Shown: positions 1 through 9,481 of the stretch, in pieces
Numbering within the stretch: the stretch's first letter is position 1
Layout of the letters: every line of letters begins with the position of its first letter
Assembly (NCBI GenBank): GCA_030527925.1
Contig: JAUMZW010000013.1
Span: forward strand, 1 to 46,921
Origin: Streptococcus sp.
GTDB taxonomy: Bacteria > Bacillota > Bacilli > Lactobacillales > Streptococcaceae
Direction: 5' to 3'
DNA: 46,921 bases
Made by a program: the position numbers and the translations under genes
Notes under the pieces: model-generated
Seen by the model: the letters and a program-made list of their open reading frames with translations, nothing else
Told to the model about the DNA's origin: nothing
The model's database searches: none

Positions 1-2
1 AA

Positions 3-125
3 CTCATCAAAGACATCAAACGCAATGCCTTTGGTTATCGGAACTTTGAAAACTTCAAACAACGTATCTATATCGCTTTGAATATCACAAAAGAGAAGAC
101 AAAGTTCGTCTCCTCTCGTGCTTAG
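3..125 (+). pseudogene. ISL3-family transposase, C-terminal fragment
   Basis: The window opens inside a transposase reading frame. The visible part is the last 40 residues, containing the ISL3/IS1167-type tail with KDIKRNAFGYRNFENFK and a terminal FVSSRA before TAG. It is nearly identical to the tail of the copy at the other end of the window (differences include Arg/Cys after KDIK and Lys/Asn before FVSSRA). How much of the gene exists to the left cannot be seen, so this could be the end of an intact element. ISL3 enzymes are DDE transposases that cut and paste the element between its terminal inverted repeats. Confidence 0.85.
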
Positions 126-132
126 TTATAGG

Positions 133-158
133 TCACCCACTACAGTTGACAAAGAGTC
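133..158 (+). repeat. ISL3 right terminal inverted repeat
   Basis: The sequence TCACCCACTACAGTTGAC and the following AAAGAGTC match the reverse complement of the IS1167-type terminal repeat (GGCTCTTTGTCAACTGTAG...). It begins seven bases after the transposase stop codon. The same motif follows the other two transposase remnants in the window, in the same orientation, so it marks the right edge of the element. No target-site duplication can be judged because the left end is outside the window. Confidence 0.8.
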
Positions 159-222
159 AAAGAAACATGTTCCAAAATGGATTTTTTCTTCAATCTGTAA
201 TTCTTATTAAATCTAAGATTTT

Positions 223-1227
223 TTATCTTACTATACTCGTATGATTTTGAGAAAATTTCATAATTTCATCATACTCAAAATGATTTACATCCCCTAATAT
301 ACTATGTTTTAAAACTGATGCAGCTGTTGCAAAATCAACAACAATTTGATTATCATTATTTTTTATTAAACCATCTAATATACCACTTGCATAACTATCT
401 CCCGCACCAACTCTATCAATAACACTTTGAATATCATATGATTTTGATAAAAAAACTTCTTTTATTGTATTGTCATATAAAAAGCCTCTTAATTCATAGT
501 GATTAGGAGTTAAAATAGTTCTCTCAGTGCCGTAGATATAGGATAGATTAGAATACTTATTTCCAATCGCTTTAATATACTCAATCTTATCGACCTCATC
601 AGCTAAACTAATATCTAAAAATGTCACAGCATCTAGGTAACTTGCTGAAAGAAAATCAACAAACGGCAATACAGATTGATAAACACTTTTTGCTGTTTCA
701 ATAGACCACATCGTTGCTCTAAAATTCATATCAAACGAAATATAAATCCCCCTCTTTTTGGCTTCTTTTACTAAAATGTAGCCATTAGTTTGCCAAAATT
801 CAGAGAGAGCTAATGTAATTCCCGATAAGTGTAAATGTGTTATGTCCTTAAATAAAACATTTAATTCCCAAGGAAAATCTAAAATACTAGAAAATGATGA
901 ATATTTTCTGTCATAGGTTACTTGACTAGTTCTTAAACCATCACCTAATTCTAAAAAATATATTCCTATTCTACCTTCCTTCTCAAAAATGACATTTCTA
1001 ACATCAACTGATACAGATTTTAAATTCGTTACAACTCTTTTGGAAAACGAATTAGATGGAAGAACTGATGCAAAAGAGACATTATTTCCTAAGTTTCCCA
1101 AATTCCAAGCAACATTATATTCTGCTCCACCTATTGCAACATCTAATTGATCAGATTCTTGTAATCTTCTTTTTTTATCAGTAGAAAACCTAACCAACGA
1201 TTCTCCAATTGTTAATATCTTAGCCAT
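223..1227 (-). CDS. kdgK: PfkB-family sugar kinase, probable 2-keto-3-deoxygluconate kinase
   Basis: A 334-residue ribokinase/PfkB-fold kinase that most likely phosphorylates 2-keto-3-deoxygluconate to KDPG in hexuronate breakdown. The N-terminus has the KILTIGESLVRFS start typical of KdgK-like kinases and the IGGAEYNVAWNLGNLG substrate-side motif. Near residue 270 the PfkB signature DRVGAGDSYASGI carries the catalytic Asp and the anion-hole Gly-Ala-Gly. The length is normal. It lies 36 bases downstream of the GntR-type regulator on the same strand and is probably in its operon. An aldolase or isomerase partner would be expected next, but an ISL3 end begins 65 bases after the stop codon. The exact substrate is inferred; 2-keto-gluconate or fructose kinases of the same family are alternatives. 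Confidence 0.78.
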   Translation of the reverse strand: MAKILTIGESLVRFSTDKKRRLQESDQLDVAIGGAEYNVAWNLGNLGNNVSFASVLPSNSFSKRVVTNLKSVSVDVRNVIFEKEGRIGIYFLELGDGLRTSQVTYDRKYSSFSSILDFPWELNVLFKDITHLHLSGITLALSEFWQTNGYILVKEAKKRGIYISFDMNFRATMWSIETAKSVYQSVLPFVDFLSASYLDAVTFLDISLADEVDKIEYIKAIGNKYSNLSYIYGTERTILTPNHYELRGFLYDNTIKEVFLSKSYDIQSVIDRVGAGDSYASGILDGLIKNNDNQIVVDFATAASVLKHSILGDVNHFEYDEIMKFSQNHTSIVR

Positions 1228-1263
1228 AAATTCACCATCAATTTCCCTAAAAATAAACTTATT

Positions 1264-1947
1264 TCACTTGCTAATTCTAAGTCTATTCATAGCCATATGT
1301 GCAACCATTGCATCATATGCACGCTCAGGATCTCTTAATGCAATAGCATTAAAAATTTCTCTATGAGCTTCTATTGTCTTTTTCTTACTATCTTTATCAG
1401 TAAAATATTGATTATAAAGCGTGATGGACTGTAAAACAATAGGAACTAGTTGCTTCATCGCATGATTTCGACTGGCTTCAGCAATTGCTGAATGAAATTG
1501 CACATCTAACTCTCTATGCATTCCATCTTCAGAATTCAATTCCTCTTCAATTGCAATCATCAACTGTTTTAAAACAGTGACTTCTTCATCCGAGATATTT
1601 TCCGCTGCTAAACTTGCCATTCTAGGTTCAATTAAAAATCTGACTTCAAACAAATCTTTAGTTAGTTTTACTGATTCATTTATGTTAAATTTTGAAAAAC
1701 CCAACGGGTCTAAACTTGGATCAACTAATGATTTAATATAAGTACCAGAACCTTGTTTAACTTCTACCATATCTTTCGAAGATAACATTTTGATGGCTTC
1801 TCTAAGAGTGCTCCTACCTATGCTTAGAATTTCTGCTAGTTTATATTCATTTGGTACTTTATCCCCAGATTTGAAATCATTTTCTTTAAAATATTCTAAT
1901 AAAGAATTTGCTGCTTGCTCTCCTAATGTTAACTGTTTTCTTTCCAT
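1264..1947 (-). CDS. GntR-family (FadR subfamily) transcriptional regulator
   Basis: A 227-residue DNA-binding repressor. Residues about 10-65 form the winged helix-turn-helix (YKLAEILSIGRSTLREAIKML, then the wing VKQGSGTYI). The rest is an all-helical FCD effector domain with the conserved HRELDVQFHSAIAEASRN segment and a late AHREIFNAI helix that supply metal or ligand contacts in this family. I chose the ATG four codons inside the longest frame, because the upstream TTG is part of the AGGGAG ribosome-binding site. It precedes the sugar kinase, so it probably senses a hexuronate intermediate (UxuR/KdgR-like role, inferred). Its promoter contains a perfect palindrome and autoregulation is likely. 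Confidence 0.85.
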   Translation of the reverse strand: MERKQLTLGEQAANSLLEYFKENDFKSGDKVPNEYKLAEILSIGRSTLREAIKMLSSKDMVEVKQGSGTYIKSLVDPSLDPLGFSKFNINESVKLTKDLFEVRFLIEPRMASLAAENISDEEVTVLKQLMIAIEEELNSEDGMHRELDVQFHSAIAEASRNHAMKQLVPIVLQSITLYNQYFTDKDSKKKTIEAHREIFNAIALRDPERAYDAMVAHMAMNRLRISK

Positions 1948-2017
1948 TCTCTCCCTCAAGTTTTACTTTTGAACTAAAAATATCAGAATCTGTTAATCTA
2001 CTATACTTTATGCTATT

Positions 2018-2046
2018 ATTTTAGTATTCATCTGATGAATTGTCAA
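2018..2046 (-). promoter_or_regulatory. Promoter of the gntR-kdgK operon with embedded operator
   Basis: Read on the minus strand there is a consensus -35 TTGACA, a 17-base spacer and a -10 TAAAAT. Nearly the whole spacer is a perfect 15-base palindrome, ATTCATC-A-GATGAAT (2026-2040). A repressor bound there would exclude RNA polymerase, and GntR/FadR proteins bind short palindromes as dimers, so this is the probable site of the adjacent regulator. The promoter elements and symmetry are visible; the identity of the bound protein is inferred. Confidence 0.75.
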
Positions 2047-2429
2047 GTTTTATTAACTTAAACTAAGAAGGATTTTTTAGCCAGATGGATAGAGATAATA
2101 TTTTTTATCAGTGGTATACCTGATCTTGAAGAATTCTCAGTTTGTCAGATCAAGCTAGAGATTTTACGTAACTCAAAAAACTTGTTATGTTGTTTGATAA
2201 TTTAAAGATTTCCTAGGGTTTCTATTTCGTTTATCAACTATAGCTGATAAATAATTCTGAGAATTTCCATTGAAATCCATCTGCTTAGGTAGTCCATAAC
2301 ATCTTAATAAACCTCTATCATTACAAGTTCGGTTATGGTAAGATGAGTATAGGTCATTTATGTTAGTTCCTTTCAGACAAATGTGGTGTATGTCTGAGCC
2401 TAATATAGATGGCTTTTTCTGTCTAGCTT
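2047..2429. other. Intergenic stretch without a recognisable gene
   Basis: About 380 bases separate the gntR promoter from the clear part of the ISL3 relic. No open frame of useful length is present. A short inverted repeat (TCAGACA...TGTCTGA around 2375-2397) is the only obvious structure. The segment may contain an unrecognisably decayed N-terminal part of the relic transposase, with a weak resemblance to its Cys-containing region near 2370-2400. Confidence 0.5.
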
Positions 2430-3315
2430 AATTTTACAAATTAGGAGTTATAAAAAACTATCAAGCATCACTTATTAGATAATATGATTAACAATAAAGC
2501 CGTACTAACATTAGGTAATATAATAGGGTATATTTGTTTATCGATAGGAAAAATTAGCTTTTGTAGCTCAGAACTTTAAGACTAATAAAAAATCATGACT
2601 ATATTTGATAATAGACGTCAAACAAGCATTCAAAATCATTCATTCAAGTATTCAAATGACGTCAGAAATAGGGTCAAAGTGGTGACTGTTGTTATGGCTT
2701 AAAGTTATATTACCATCATCAAAATGATTTTCTTAAAATCTAAAATTATTCTTGACTGTTTCCATATAGTCCAACAGCTTAACAGAGTACTCGATAAAGC
2801 CAGATTCCAAATCATAATACAATTTCCTAGGTATTCCATTAAATATCATTTTTTTAAATAATATTGAAAATTAATTCAAAAGGATAAAAGGAAACTATCT
2901 TTAGATACCTTTCATTCTAGGACTTTCAGAAAAACACTGACAGCTAGAGAATGTCTGAATAGGATTTTCAATTTGGCTCCTTAATTAGAATCTTACTACG
3001 ACCTCTATCAACTATTATTTTCTCACTTGCAAGATAAGAATACCAAACATTTTTTTGGATTAATAAAGGTTGTTCTACCTGTTCTCAATCATACCTTTAA
3101 AACGGCTTTAAATACCTTTATTCACTTCAAAAACTAAATCACTAATGCCATTGTATTGCCTTATTCTAATGCTTAACTAGAAGCTACAAACAAACTCATC
3201 AAAGACATCAGGCACAATACCTTTGATTATCTGAACTTTGAAAACTTTAAACGACGTATCTATGTCACTTTAAACATCACAAAAGAGAAGACGAAGTTCG
3301 TCTCCTCTAATACTT
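2430..3315 (+). pseudogene. Decayed ISL3-family transposase relic
   Basis: Six-frame reading shows the C-terminal two thirds of an ISL3 transposase, broken by many stops and frameshifts. Recognisable blocks in order are: GKISFCSSEL (about 2540); FDNRRQTSIQNHSFKYS (about 2600); KIILDCFHIVQQLNRVLDKA (about 2740-2800); KLIQKDKRKLSLDTFHSRTF (about 2870); the YYDLYQLL and KNTKHFFGLIK region (about 2990-3060); and EATNKLIKDIRHNTFDY near the end. Stops interrupt ITNAIVLPYSNA and the end of the ARECLNRIFNLAP block. Compared with the other two copies it has many substitutions, so it is the oldest insertion. It is dead and encodes no product. Confidence 0.85.
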
Positions 3316-3322
3316 AGTCATA

Positions 3323-3348
3323 AGTCATCCATTACAGTTGACAAAAAT
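3323..3348 (+). repeat. Degenerate ISL3 right terminal repeat
   Basis: TCATCCATTACAGTTGAC followed by AAAAATCC sits eight bases after the relic transposase stop. It matches the better preserved ends at 133-158 and 46841-46866 with a few substitutions, and marks the right border of the old insertion, 32 bases from the asnS stop codon. Confidence 0.75.
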
Positions 3349-3379
3349 CCTGTCTTATTAGGTATAATTTATAAATTTA

Positions 3380-4726
3380 TTAAGGTTTTAATCGATGTAA
3401 CATTCTAGGAAACGGAATAGCCTCTCTAATATGTTTTGTACCAGCAACAAATGTTACCATACGTTCAATACCAATTCCAAATCCAGCATGTGGTACAGAG
3501 CCAAACTTGCGTAAATCGAGATAGAATTCATACTCTGAAATATCCATGTCTAACTCTTTCATCTTATTAACTAAAGCTTCATAATCATCCTCACGTACTG
3601 ATCCTCCGATAATCTCTCCATACCCTTCAGGTGCCAAAAGATCCGCACATAAGACACGATCTTTATTTCCAGGAACAGGCTTCATATAGAAAGCTTTGAA
3701 GCTAGCTGGATAGTTAATAACAAACGTTGGAGCACCAAAATAGTTGGAAATCCAAGTTTCATGTGGTGAACCAAAATCATCACCATGCTCTAAGTGTTCA
3801 TAATCTGTATCTTCATCTGACTCATGGTCTTGAAGCAAGGAAATCGCATCATCATAAGAAACACGTTTAAATGGTTCAGCAATGTATTTTTTAAGTAAAT
3901 CAACATCACGTTCAAGAATTTCAAGAGCCTGTGGAGCTCGGTCAATAACACCTTGTATCAAAGCTTTAACGTATGCTTCTTGAAGGTCTAATGACTCATC
4001 ATGTGAAAGAAATGAATACTCTGCATCCATCATCCAAAATTCTATTAAGTGTCGACGAGTTTTTGATTTTTCAGCACGAAAAACTGGACCAAAGTCAAAG
4101 ACACGACCAAGTGCCATTGCTCCAGCTTCTAAATACAATTGTCCTGATTGACTTAAGTACGCGGGCGATCCAAAATAATCTGTCTCAAATAATTCTGTAG
4201 AGTCTTCAGCTGCATTACCAGATAAGATAGGACTATCAAATTTAATAAAACCATTTTGATCGAAGAATTCATATGTCGCATAGATAATAGCATTACGAAT
4301 TTGCATAATAGCCATTTGTTTACGAGAACGTAACCATAGATGACGATTGTCCATTAAAAAGTCCGTACCATGTTCTTTAGGAGTAATCGGATAATCAATA
4401 CTTGATCCAACAACTTCGAGATCTGTTACATCTAATTCATAACCAAATTTAGAACGGGAATCTTCTTTAACAATACCGGTTACAATAACTGAAGTCTCTT
4501 GACTTAAGTGTTTCACCAATTCAAATTTTTCAAGACCTACTTCATCACCAAATTTTTCTAAAAAGTTTGGTTTAAAAGCAACCGCTTGAAAGAATGCTGT
4601 TCCATCTCTTAGTTGTAAGAAAGCCAATTTTCCCTTTCCGGACTTATTCGCTACCCAAGCACCAATTTTGATTTCTTGCCCAACATAATTTTTAACATCT
4701 CTAATTGAAACAAAATCTTTTGACAT
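3380..4726 (-). CDS. asnS: Asparaginyl-tRNA synthetase
   Basis: Class IIb aminoacyl-tRNA synthetase that charges tRNA-Asn with asparagine in the cytoplasm. The N-terminal OB-fold anticodon-binding domain covers about residues 1-110 ([16 protein letters not shown]). The catalytic domain shows class II motif 2 ([19 protein letters not shown]) and motif 3 ([10 protein letters not shown]) near the C-terminus. I chose the ATG giving [11 protein letters not shown], 448 residues, the usual streptococcal size; the longest frame adds 14 Lys-rich residues that are really leader sequence. The gene lies 65 bases downstream of aspB on the same strand and is probably cotranscribed with it, a link between Asp metabolism and Asn-tRNA charging. 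No T-box leader is evident. Confidence 0.97.
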   Translation of the reverse strand: MSKDFVSIRDVKNYVGQEIKIGAWVANKSGKGKLAFLQLRDGTAFFQAVAFKPNFLEKFGDEVGLEKFELVKHLSQETSVIVTGIVKEDSRSKFGYELDVTDLEVVGSSIDYPITPKEHGTDFLMDNRHLWLRSRKQMAIMQIRNAIIYATYEFFDQNGFIKFDSPILSGNAAEDSTELFETDYFGSPAYLSQSGQLYLEAGAMALGRVFDFGPVFRAEKSKTRRHLIEFWMMDAEYSFLSHDESLDLQEAYVKALIQGVIDRAPQALEILERDVDLLKKYIAEPFKRVSYDDAISLLQDHESDEDTDYEHLEHGDDFGSPHETWISNYFGAPTFVINYPASFKAFYMKPVPGNKDRVLCADLLAPEGYGEIIGGSVREDDYEALVNKMKELDMDISEYEFYLDLRKFGSVPHAGFGIGIERMVTFVAGTKHIREAIPFPRMLHRLKP

Positions 4727-4791
4727 TTTTTTCTCTTTTCTAACTTTTATTTTCTCTTTTTTAATCACTTAAATATAACTTAAATCTTACG

Positions 4792-5973
4792 TTAAATTTC
4801 CATAAATCGATGAAGTCGTCGGACAGCTTCTTTCAAAGTATCGAGATCTGTAGCATAACTTAAACGAACATTTTCAGGTGCACCAAATCCTTCACCAGTT
4901 ACTAAAGCAACACCTACTTCTTCTAAAATTGCAGTTGTAAAGTCAGTAACATTATCAAACCCTTTTAGCTTCATTGCTTCTGCTACATTTGGAAAAAGGT
5001 AAAAGGCACCTTCAGGTTTAACAACTGAAAAACCAGGAACCTGTTTTAATTCCTCATATACCGTATTTAGTCGAACTTCAAAAGCTTGACGCATCTTCTC
5101 AAATTCTTCTTGTGAACCAGTCAGAGCCTCTATAGCGGCATATTGTGAAACTGTACTAACATTTGAAGTCGTCTGGCTGATAAATTTCGACATTGCAGAA
5201 ATAATCGATTTATCACCACATGCAAATCCTAAACGCCAGCCTGTCATAGAGTAAGTCTTAGATACACCATTAATGACAATAGTTTGATTTCTAATCTCAT
5301 CTGAGATTGAAGAAATTGGAGTAAACACATTTGAGTTATAGACTAAACGCCCATAAATATCATCAGCTAAAATCAATATCTTATGTTTAACTGCCCATTT
5401 TCCAATAGCTTCTAGCTCATCCTTACTATATATCATTCCTGTTGGATTTGACGGACTATTAATCAACAAAACTTTTGTTTTTTCTGTCCGAGATGCTTCT
5501 AGTTGAGATACTGTTACTTTAAAGTTGGTCTCATCTATAGTCTGTATAAAAATTGGTCTACCTTCTGCAGTTTTAATCTGATCTGCATATGAAACCCAAT
5601 AAGGTGTAGGAATAATCACCTCGTCTCCTGGATTAATAACAGACATGAAAAAAGCATATAAAATGTATTTAGCTCCAGCTCCGACAACAACTTCATCTGA
5701 GCTAACACTATACCCATAATAGTTCTGAAAATAGGTATTTATTGCTTCCTTTAATTCCGGCATACCACTAGCCTGGGTATAAAAACTAGCCTTTCCACTT
5801 TTGATGGCATCAATAGCTGCATCTTGAATATTTTTCGGAGTAACAAAATCTGGCTCCCCCAAAGTTAAACTTAAAATATCACGACCTTCACTTTTTAATG
5901 CTTTAGCTCGTGCTCCAGCTGCAAGTGTTACACTTTCTTCCATTTGCAATATGCGGTTTGATAATACTGTCAT
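4792..5973 (-). CDS. aspB: Pyridoxal-phosphate aminotransferase, aspartate aminotransferase type
   Basis: A 393-residue fold-type I (class I/II) aminotransferase interconverting aspartate and 2-oxoglutarate with oxaloacetate and glutamate. Visible marks are NSPSNPTG (residues about 171-178, carboxylate contact), ADDIYGRLVY with the ring-contacting Asp/Tyr, and the Schiff-base lysine in SKTYSMTGWRLGFACG (about residue 238). The C-terminal Arg in NVRLSYA binds the substrate carboxylate. The start has AGGAGG six bases upstream. It is first in a probable aspB-asnS operon; a TATAAT on the minus strand overlaps the end of dinG. Aromatic or other substrates are possible for this family, so the exact substrate is inferred. 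Confidence 0.9.
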   Translation of the reverse strand: MTVLSNRILQMEESVTLAAGARAKALKSEGRDILSLTLGEPDFVTPKNIQDAAIDAIKSGKASFYTQASGMPELKEAINTYFQNYYGYSVSSDEVVVGAGAKYILYAFFMSVINPGDEVIIPTPYWVSYADQIKTAEGRPIFIQTIDETNFKVTVSQLEASRTEKTKVLLINSPSNPTGMIYSKDELEAIGKWAVKHKILILADDIYGRLVYNSNVFTPISSISDEIRNQTIVINGVSKTYSMTGWRLGFACGDKSIISAMSKFISQTTSNVSTVSQYAAIEALTGSQEEFEKMRQAFEVRLNTVYEELKQVPGFSVVKPEGAFYLFPNVAEAMKLKGFDNVTDFTTAILEEVGVALVTGEGFGAPENVRLSYATDLDTLKEAVRRLHRFMEI

Positions 5974-6071
5974 TTTTTCCTCCTACAAACTACCAACTAA
6001 AGCCATCTATCTTAGTTTGAATTGCTACAATTTATGGTAATTATAAGTATTCTATAAGCTTATTTTATATA

Positions 6072-8534
6072 TTATAACAAAAATTTTATTATTTCTGCTA
6101 GATAGTTTTTTAGTCTTTCAACTCTAACCAAATAAAACTGGTTTAGATAATTGTAAATTAAATTACCGTATGACTTTGTAAGCACTCTTTTATCAAGAAT
6201 CAAAATTGCTGATAGCTGTTTATCATGACGACTAATCCTACCAAAAGCTTGTCTAAGACGTAATAACATCATTGGTAATGTATAGTTATAAAAAGTATTT
6301 TTTCCATTCTTTAAAAGGTAATCATCAATTTTCTTTAAAAAATGAGACTGAGGATTATCAAATGGAAGTCGTGGAATAACCTCAATAAACTTATCTCCAA
6401 TAGAAAAATCAACACCCTCCCAGAAAGTTCCTAGTCCTAGCAAGATAGGGGCCTCCTTGTTTTCAAATCTCTTTTTCAAAGAAAAAGCTGTTCCATGTTT
6501 ATCTTGGGCAAGATGTTTTATGTTCATTTCTTCTAAAACAATCGATAAGGTTATCAATGCTTTTTTTGAAGTTAATAAAACAATAATCTGATGGTCTGTC
6601 TGTAATAACGCCTGCAGTCTTAAAACGACTTCTCTAGCATATGTTACTTCATCAACTTTAGTAACTAAAGGCATTTGATTGTCAATCCAGATTTTTTGTT
6701 GACGTGACGGCTCACCTTTATTTTTATAACATATAGAGTCTGAAAAACCGAGTAAGTCATTAATTGAAATATTATCACTAATAAATAGCGTAGCTGAGAT
6801 AAAATACAGACTTTTAAGTTCAGGTAAAAAAGACTTAAAATCTAAAAAACGATTGGCTCCACCTTTGAGATAAATTTTTTTAGGATTGTCCTCATCACTT
6901 TCTTCTAGCCACAAAGTATCAATTTCTTCAAAACAAGGGGGAAATAAAGGAAAATCAATTTCATTTTTGATTTCTTTTAGAGTTTTTTTAAACCGATTAA
7001 CTTCATCATGATTTAAATAGTAGATGCCATCTTTGAGATTATTTAACCATTGTGAAAACTCAAAATTAAGATTTTCATACAATCTTATTTCTAAAATATT
7101 TTCCGTCATTGCTAATTGATTTTTTATTACTCTTAGAAAATCTAAGAGATCAATACTGACTTTAGAAAACTCATCCAGGGTTAAAAGCAATTTTTGGGCT
7201 TCATCAAAAACAAGTACTTTTTGACAAGCAAATTCCTTATCATCTTGTACCCTTTCAATGAAATAGGCATGGTTAGTTACTAGAACTCTTGAAGAATAAG
7301 CTCTTTTGTAGTTTCTCTCCCAGAAATCAACATCTTTAAATTGGTTAGACGCTATATTTTTTCCATCATGACGAATACTATCAAAATATGGAAGAAAACG
7401 TTGTTTTTGACCAACCTCATCTAAATCTCCAGTCTCAGTTTCTAAAAGCCATACTAAGACTTGCATTTTAAGACGATTTACAAGACGATTGCTATCAATA
7501 TCTTCAAGTGTTTTACAAAATTTTTCCAGACTTATATAGTTAGATGGCCCCTTCAAACTATGACAAGTGATACCGAAAACCTCTTGGATTTGCCTTAATT
7601 CATGTTTCATCATTTGATCTTGCAATAACTTGGTAGGTACACAAATCATAATCTGATCGTTCCTATTTTTTGCTAAAAGGGGAAGCAAATAGCCATAGGT
7701 CTTACCAATTCCTGTATCTGCTTCGATAAAGATTGCTTTTTCACTACCATAAGTCTCTTCAATCTGTTCTGCAAAAGCCAATTGTTTGGGTCTAGTATCT
7801 AAACCTAATAAAGCTAAATTGATCTCAAATGACTGTGAAAACTGTTTTAGAGTACGTACTGATTCTATAACTGGTTTAAATAAAATCCCTCCAACTTCAT
7901 TATAAGAATGCATCGAAGTCTTAGAACTTGCTAGAACAGCATCCTCTATCAGAAGGGAGCTCTCAAACAATAAACTGTCCTTAAAATTCAGTAAGGTTTC
8001 TAAAGTAGCTAACGGTAATTGCTCAATTTTTGTTTTTATTTTCAAAAATAACCTAGCTGTAGCCATTGCATCTGCAATAGCAGTATGAGCATCTGATAAT
8101 TCTAAATGCAATAGTTCTGATAAGTCACTCAAACTATATTTTTCAAGAGTTGGGAAAAATATTTGAGACAACTCAACTGTGTCTATACGAGGAGTCCTAA
8201 GTTCGTAACCTTCTAAAAACAAAAATTCTGATAGTAAATTAGCATCAAACTTAACATTATGAGCAACAAAAATACTATCTTCCAAAAGATGGTAAATTTC
8301 TCTTGCTACTTGTGAAAATTCGGGAGCTTTTGATAATTGATGGTCTGTGATTCCTGTCAATTGTTTGATATGCTCACTTAATTTTTCATGTGGGTTAATA
8401 TCTGTTTCATATGTTGTCACAATTTTATTATCTTCAATAATGACAATCCCAATTTGAATAATACTTGCTGAACTACTTGCACCTGTTGCCTCTAAATCCA
8501 CAACAGCAAATCTCTTTAGAGAATCTTTAGTCAT
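6072..8534 (-). CDS. dinG: DinG-family 3'-5' exonuclease/helicase-like protein
   Basis: An 820-residue Firmicutes-type DinG. Residues 1-170 are a DEDDh exonuclease domain like the DNA polymerase III epsilon subunit (FAVVDLEATG, then HNVKFDANLL, and DAHTAIADAMATARL). The remainder is an XPD/DinG-like superfamily 2 ATPase with Walker A EADTGIGKTYGYLLP, the DEAQ box in VLVFDEAQKLLL, and motif VI in LRQAFGRISR. No four-cysteine iron-sulphur cluster is obvious, as is usual for the Gram-positive type, in which the exonuclease activity predominates. No ribosome-binding site precedes the ATG; the extended -10 is only nine bases away, so the mRNA should be almost leaderless. Confidence 0.93.
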   Translation of the reverse strand: MTKDSLKRFAVVDLEATGASSSASIIQIGIVIIEDNKIVTTYETDINPHEKLSEHIKQLTGITDHQLSKAPEFSQVAREIYHLLEDSIFVAHNVKFDANLLSEFLFLEGYELRTPRIDTVELSQIFFPTLEKYSLSDLSELLHLELSDAHTAIADAMATARLFLKIKTKIEQLPLATLETLLNFKDSLLFESSLLIEDAVLASSKTSMHSYNEVGGILFKPVIESVRTLKQFSQSFEINLALLGLDTRPKQLAFAEQIEETYGSEKAIFIEADTGIGKTYGYLLPLLAKNRNDQIMICVPTKLLQDQMMKHELRQIQEVFGITCHSLKGPSNYISLEKFCKTLEDIDSNRLVNRLKMQVLVWLLETETGDLDEVGQKQRFLPYFDSIRHDGKNIASNQFKDVDFWERNYKRAYSSRVLVTNHAYFIERVQDDKEFACQKVLVFDEAQKLLLTLDEFSKVSIDLLDFLRVIKNQLAMTENILEIRLYENLNFEFSQWLNNLKDGIYYLNHDEVNRFKKTLKEIKNEIDFPLFPPCFEEIDTLWLEESDEDNPKKIYLKGGANRFLDFKSFLPELKSLYFISATLFISDNISINDLLGFSDSICYKNKGEPSRQQKIWIDNQMPLVTKVDEVTYAREVVLRLQALLQTDHQIIVLLTSKKALITLSIVLEEMNIKHLAQDKHGTAFSLKKRFENKEAPILLGLGTFWEGVDFSIGDKFIEVIPRLPFDNPQSHFLKKIDDYLLKNGKNTFYNYTLPMMLLRLRQAFGRISRHDKQLSAILILDKRVLTKSYGNLIYNYLNQFYLVRVERLKNYLAEIIKFLL

Positions 8535-8552
8535 AATACTATGATTATACCA
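8535..8552 (-). promoter_or_regulatory. dinG promoter, nearly leaderless
   Basis: Minus-strand TGG-TATAAT is an extended -10 box, followed by nine bases (CATAGTATT) and the dinG ATG. Transcription starting about seven bases after the -10 would leave a two- or three-base leader and no Shine-Dalgarno sequence. The start site is inferred from spacing. Confidence 0.6.
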
Positions 8553-8640
8553 TATTTAAAAAAAGTTTAGACTATAACTCTCCTATAAAACTTGATATAC
8601 GTAAAATATGATATAATAAAATAGTTTTAAAGGAGAGATT

Positions 8641-9471
8641 ATGAAAAAAATGCGACTTAATAATTATTATTTAGATATGAAAGAACATTTTCTACTTGTA
8701 CCATACTATAATCAAGAACGTCGCATACGAGTGTTATTACCAAAAGACTATGATAAAGAGGAATGGGCGAATTATCCAGTTTTATATATGCACGATGGTC
8801 AAAATATTTTTTATAGTAAAGAATCATTTTCTGGTTATTCTTGGAAAATCATTCCAACCATAAAGAATCACAAAAACCTTCCAAAAGTTATAGTTGTTGG
8901 TATTGATAACGCTGGTGATAATCGTCTAAATGAATACGCACCTTGGCATACCGATGTCGGAACAACACCACAAACTGCTAGTGTTGGTGGAGATGGGATG
9001 CTATATGGTGAATGGGTAGTTAAAACTGTAAAACCATTTATTGACAGTCATTACAGGACACTTACAGATGCTAAACATACTTTATTAGCTGGATCTTCAA
9101 TGGGAGGTATTATCACTGCTTATATGGGAGCTGCTTATCCACATGTTTTTGGCAAATTAGGTGTCTTCTCACTTGCTTCTTGGTTTAGCGAACGTGATTT
9201 TCTACGTTTTTGTGACCATCACCCTCTAGATAAAACCAGTAAGGTTTTTATTCAAGTAGGGACCAAAGAAGGAGATGAAGTCGATGAAGAATTTGCTCCA
9301 AACATGAACCAAGCTTATATTGATGCCAGCCTTCATTATTTTCAATCCCTAATACGAACAAAAATGCCTTTAGAACACATTCAACTTTTGATAAAGGCAA
9401 ATGAGATTCATCACGAAAAATATTGGGCAAATCACTTTTTGGAATTCTTAAATTTCTGCTTAGAAGAATAA
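8641..9471 (+). CDS. Putative alpha/beta-hydrolase esterase (esterase D family)
   Basis: A 276-residue cytoplasmic serine hydrolase of the putative-esterase family (esterase D/YbbA-like). The nucleophile Ser sits in LLAGSSMGGIITAYMG (about residue 157). An early VLYMHDGQNIF strand-loop provides the oxyanion region, an acidic residue lies in VGTKEGDEVDEEF, and a late His in IHHEKYWANHF completes a plausible triad. No signal peptide. The ATG follows AAAGGAGAG by normal spacing; an extended -10 (TGATATAAT at 8609-8617) lies just upstream. It is a single-gene unit ending at a bidirectional terminator shared with pcrA. The natural substrate is unknown; small acyl esters or siderophore-like esters are possible. 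Confidence 0.8.
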   Translation: MKKMRLNNYYLDMKEHFLLVPYYNQERRIRVLLPKDYDKEEWANYPVLYMHDGQNIFYSKESFSGYSWKIIPTIKNHKNLPKVIVVGIDNAGDNRLNEYAPWHTDVGTTPQTASVGGDGMLYGEWVVKTVKPFIDSHYRTLTDAKHTLLAGSSMGGIITAYMGAAYPHVFGKLGVFSLASWFSERDFLRFCDHHPLDKTSKVFIQVGTKEGDEVDEEFAPNMNQAYIDASLHYFQSLIRTKMPLEHIQLLIKANEIHHEKYWANHFLEFLNFCLEE

Positions 9472-9481
9472 TGTACATACA

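Noticed and set aside
2370..2400. Separate small mobile element around the TCAGACA/TGTCTGA inverted repeat
   Set aside because: A seven-base repeat with no partner ends, target duplication or coding content is not enough evidence.
4727..4791. T-box leader before asnS
   Set aside because: The gap is only 65 bases, has no specifier/antiterminator structure, and asnS is probably read from the aspB promoter.
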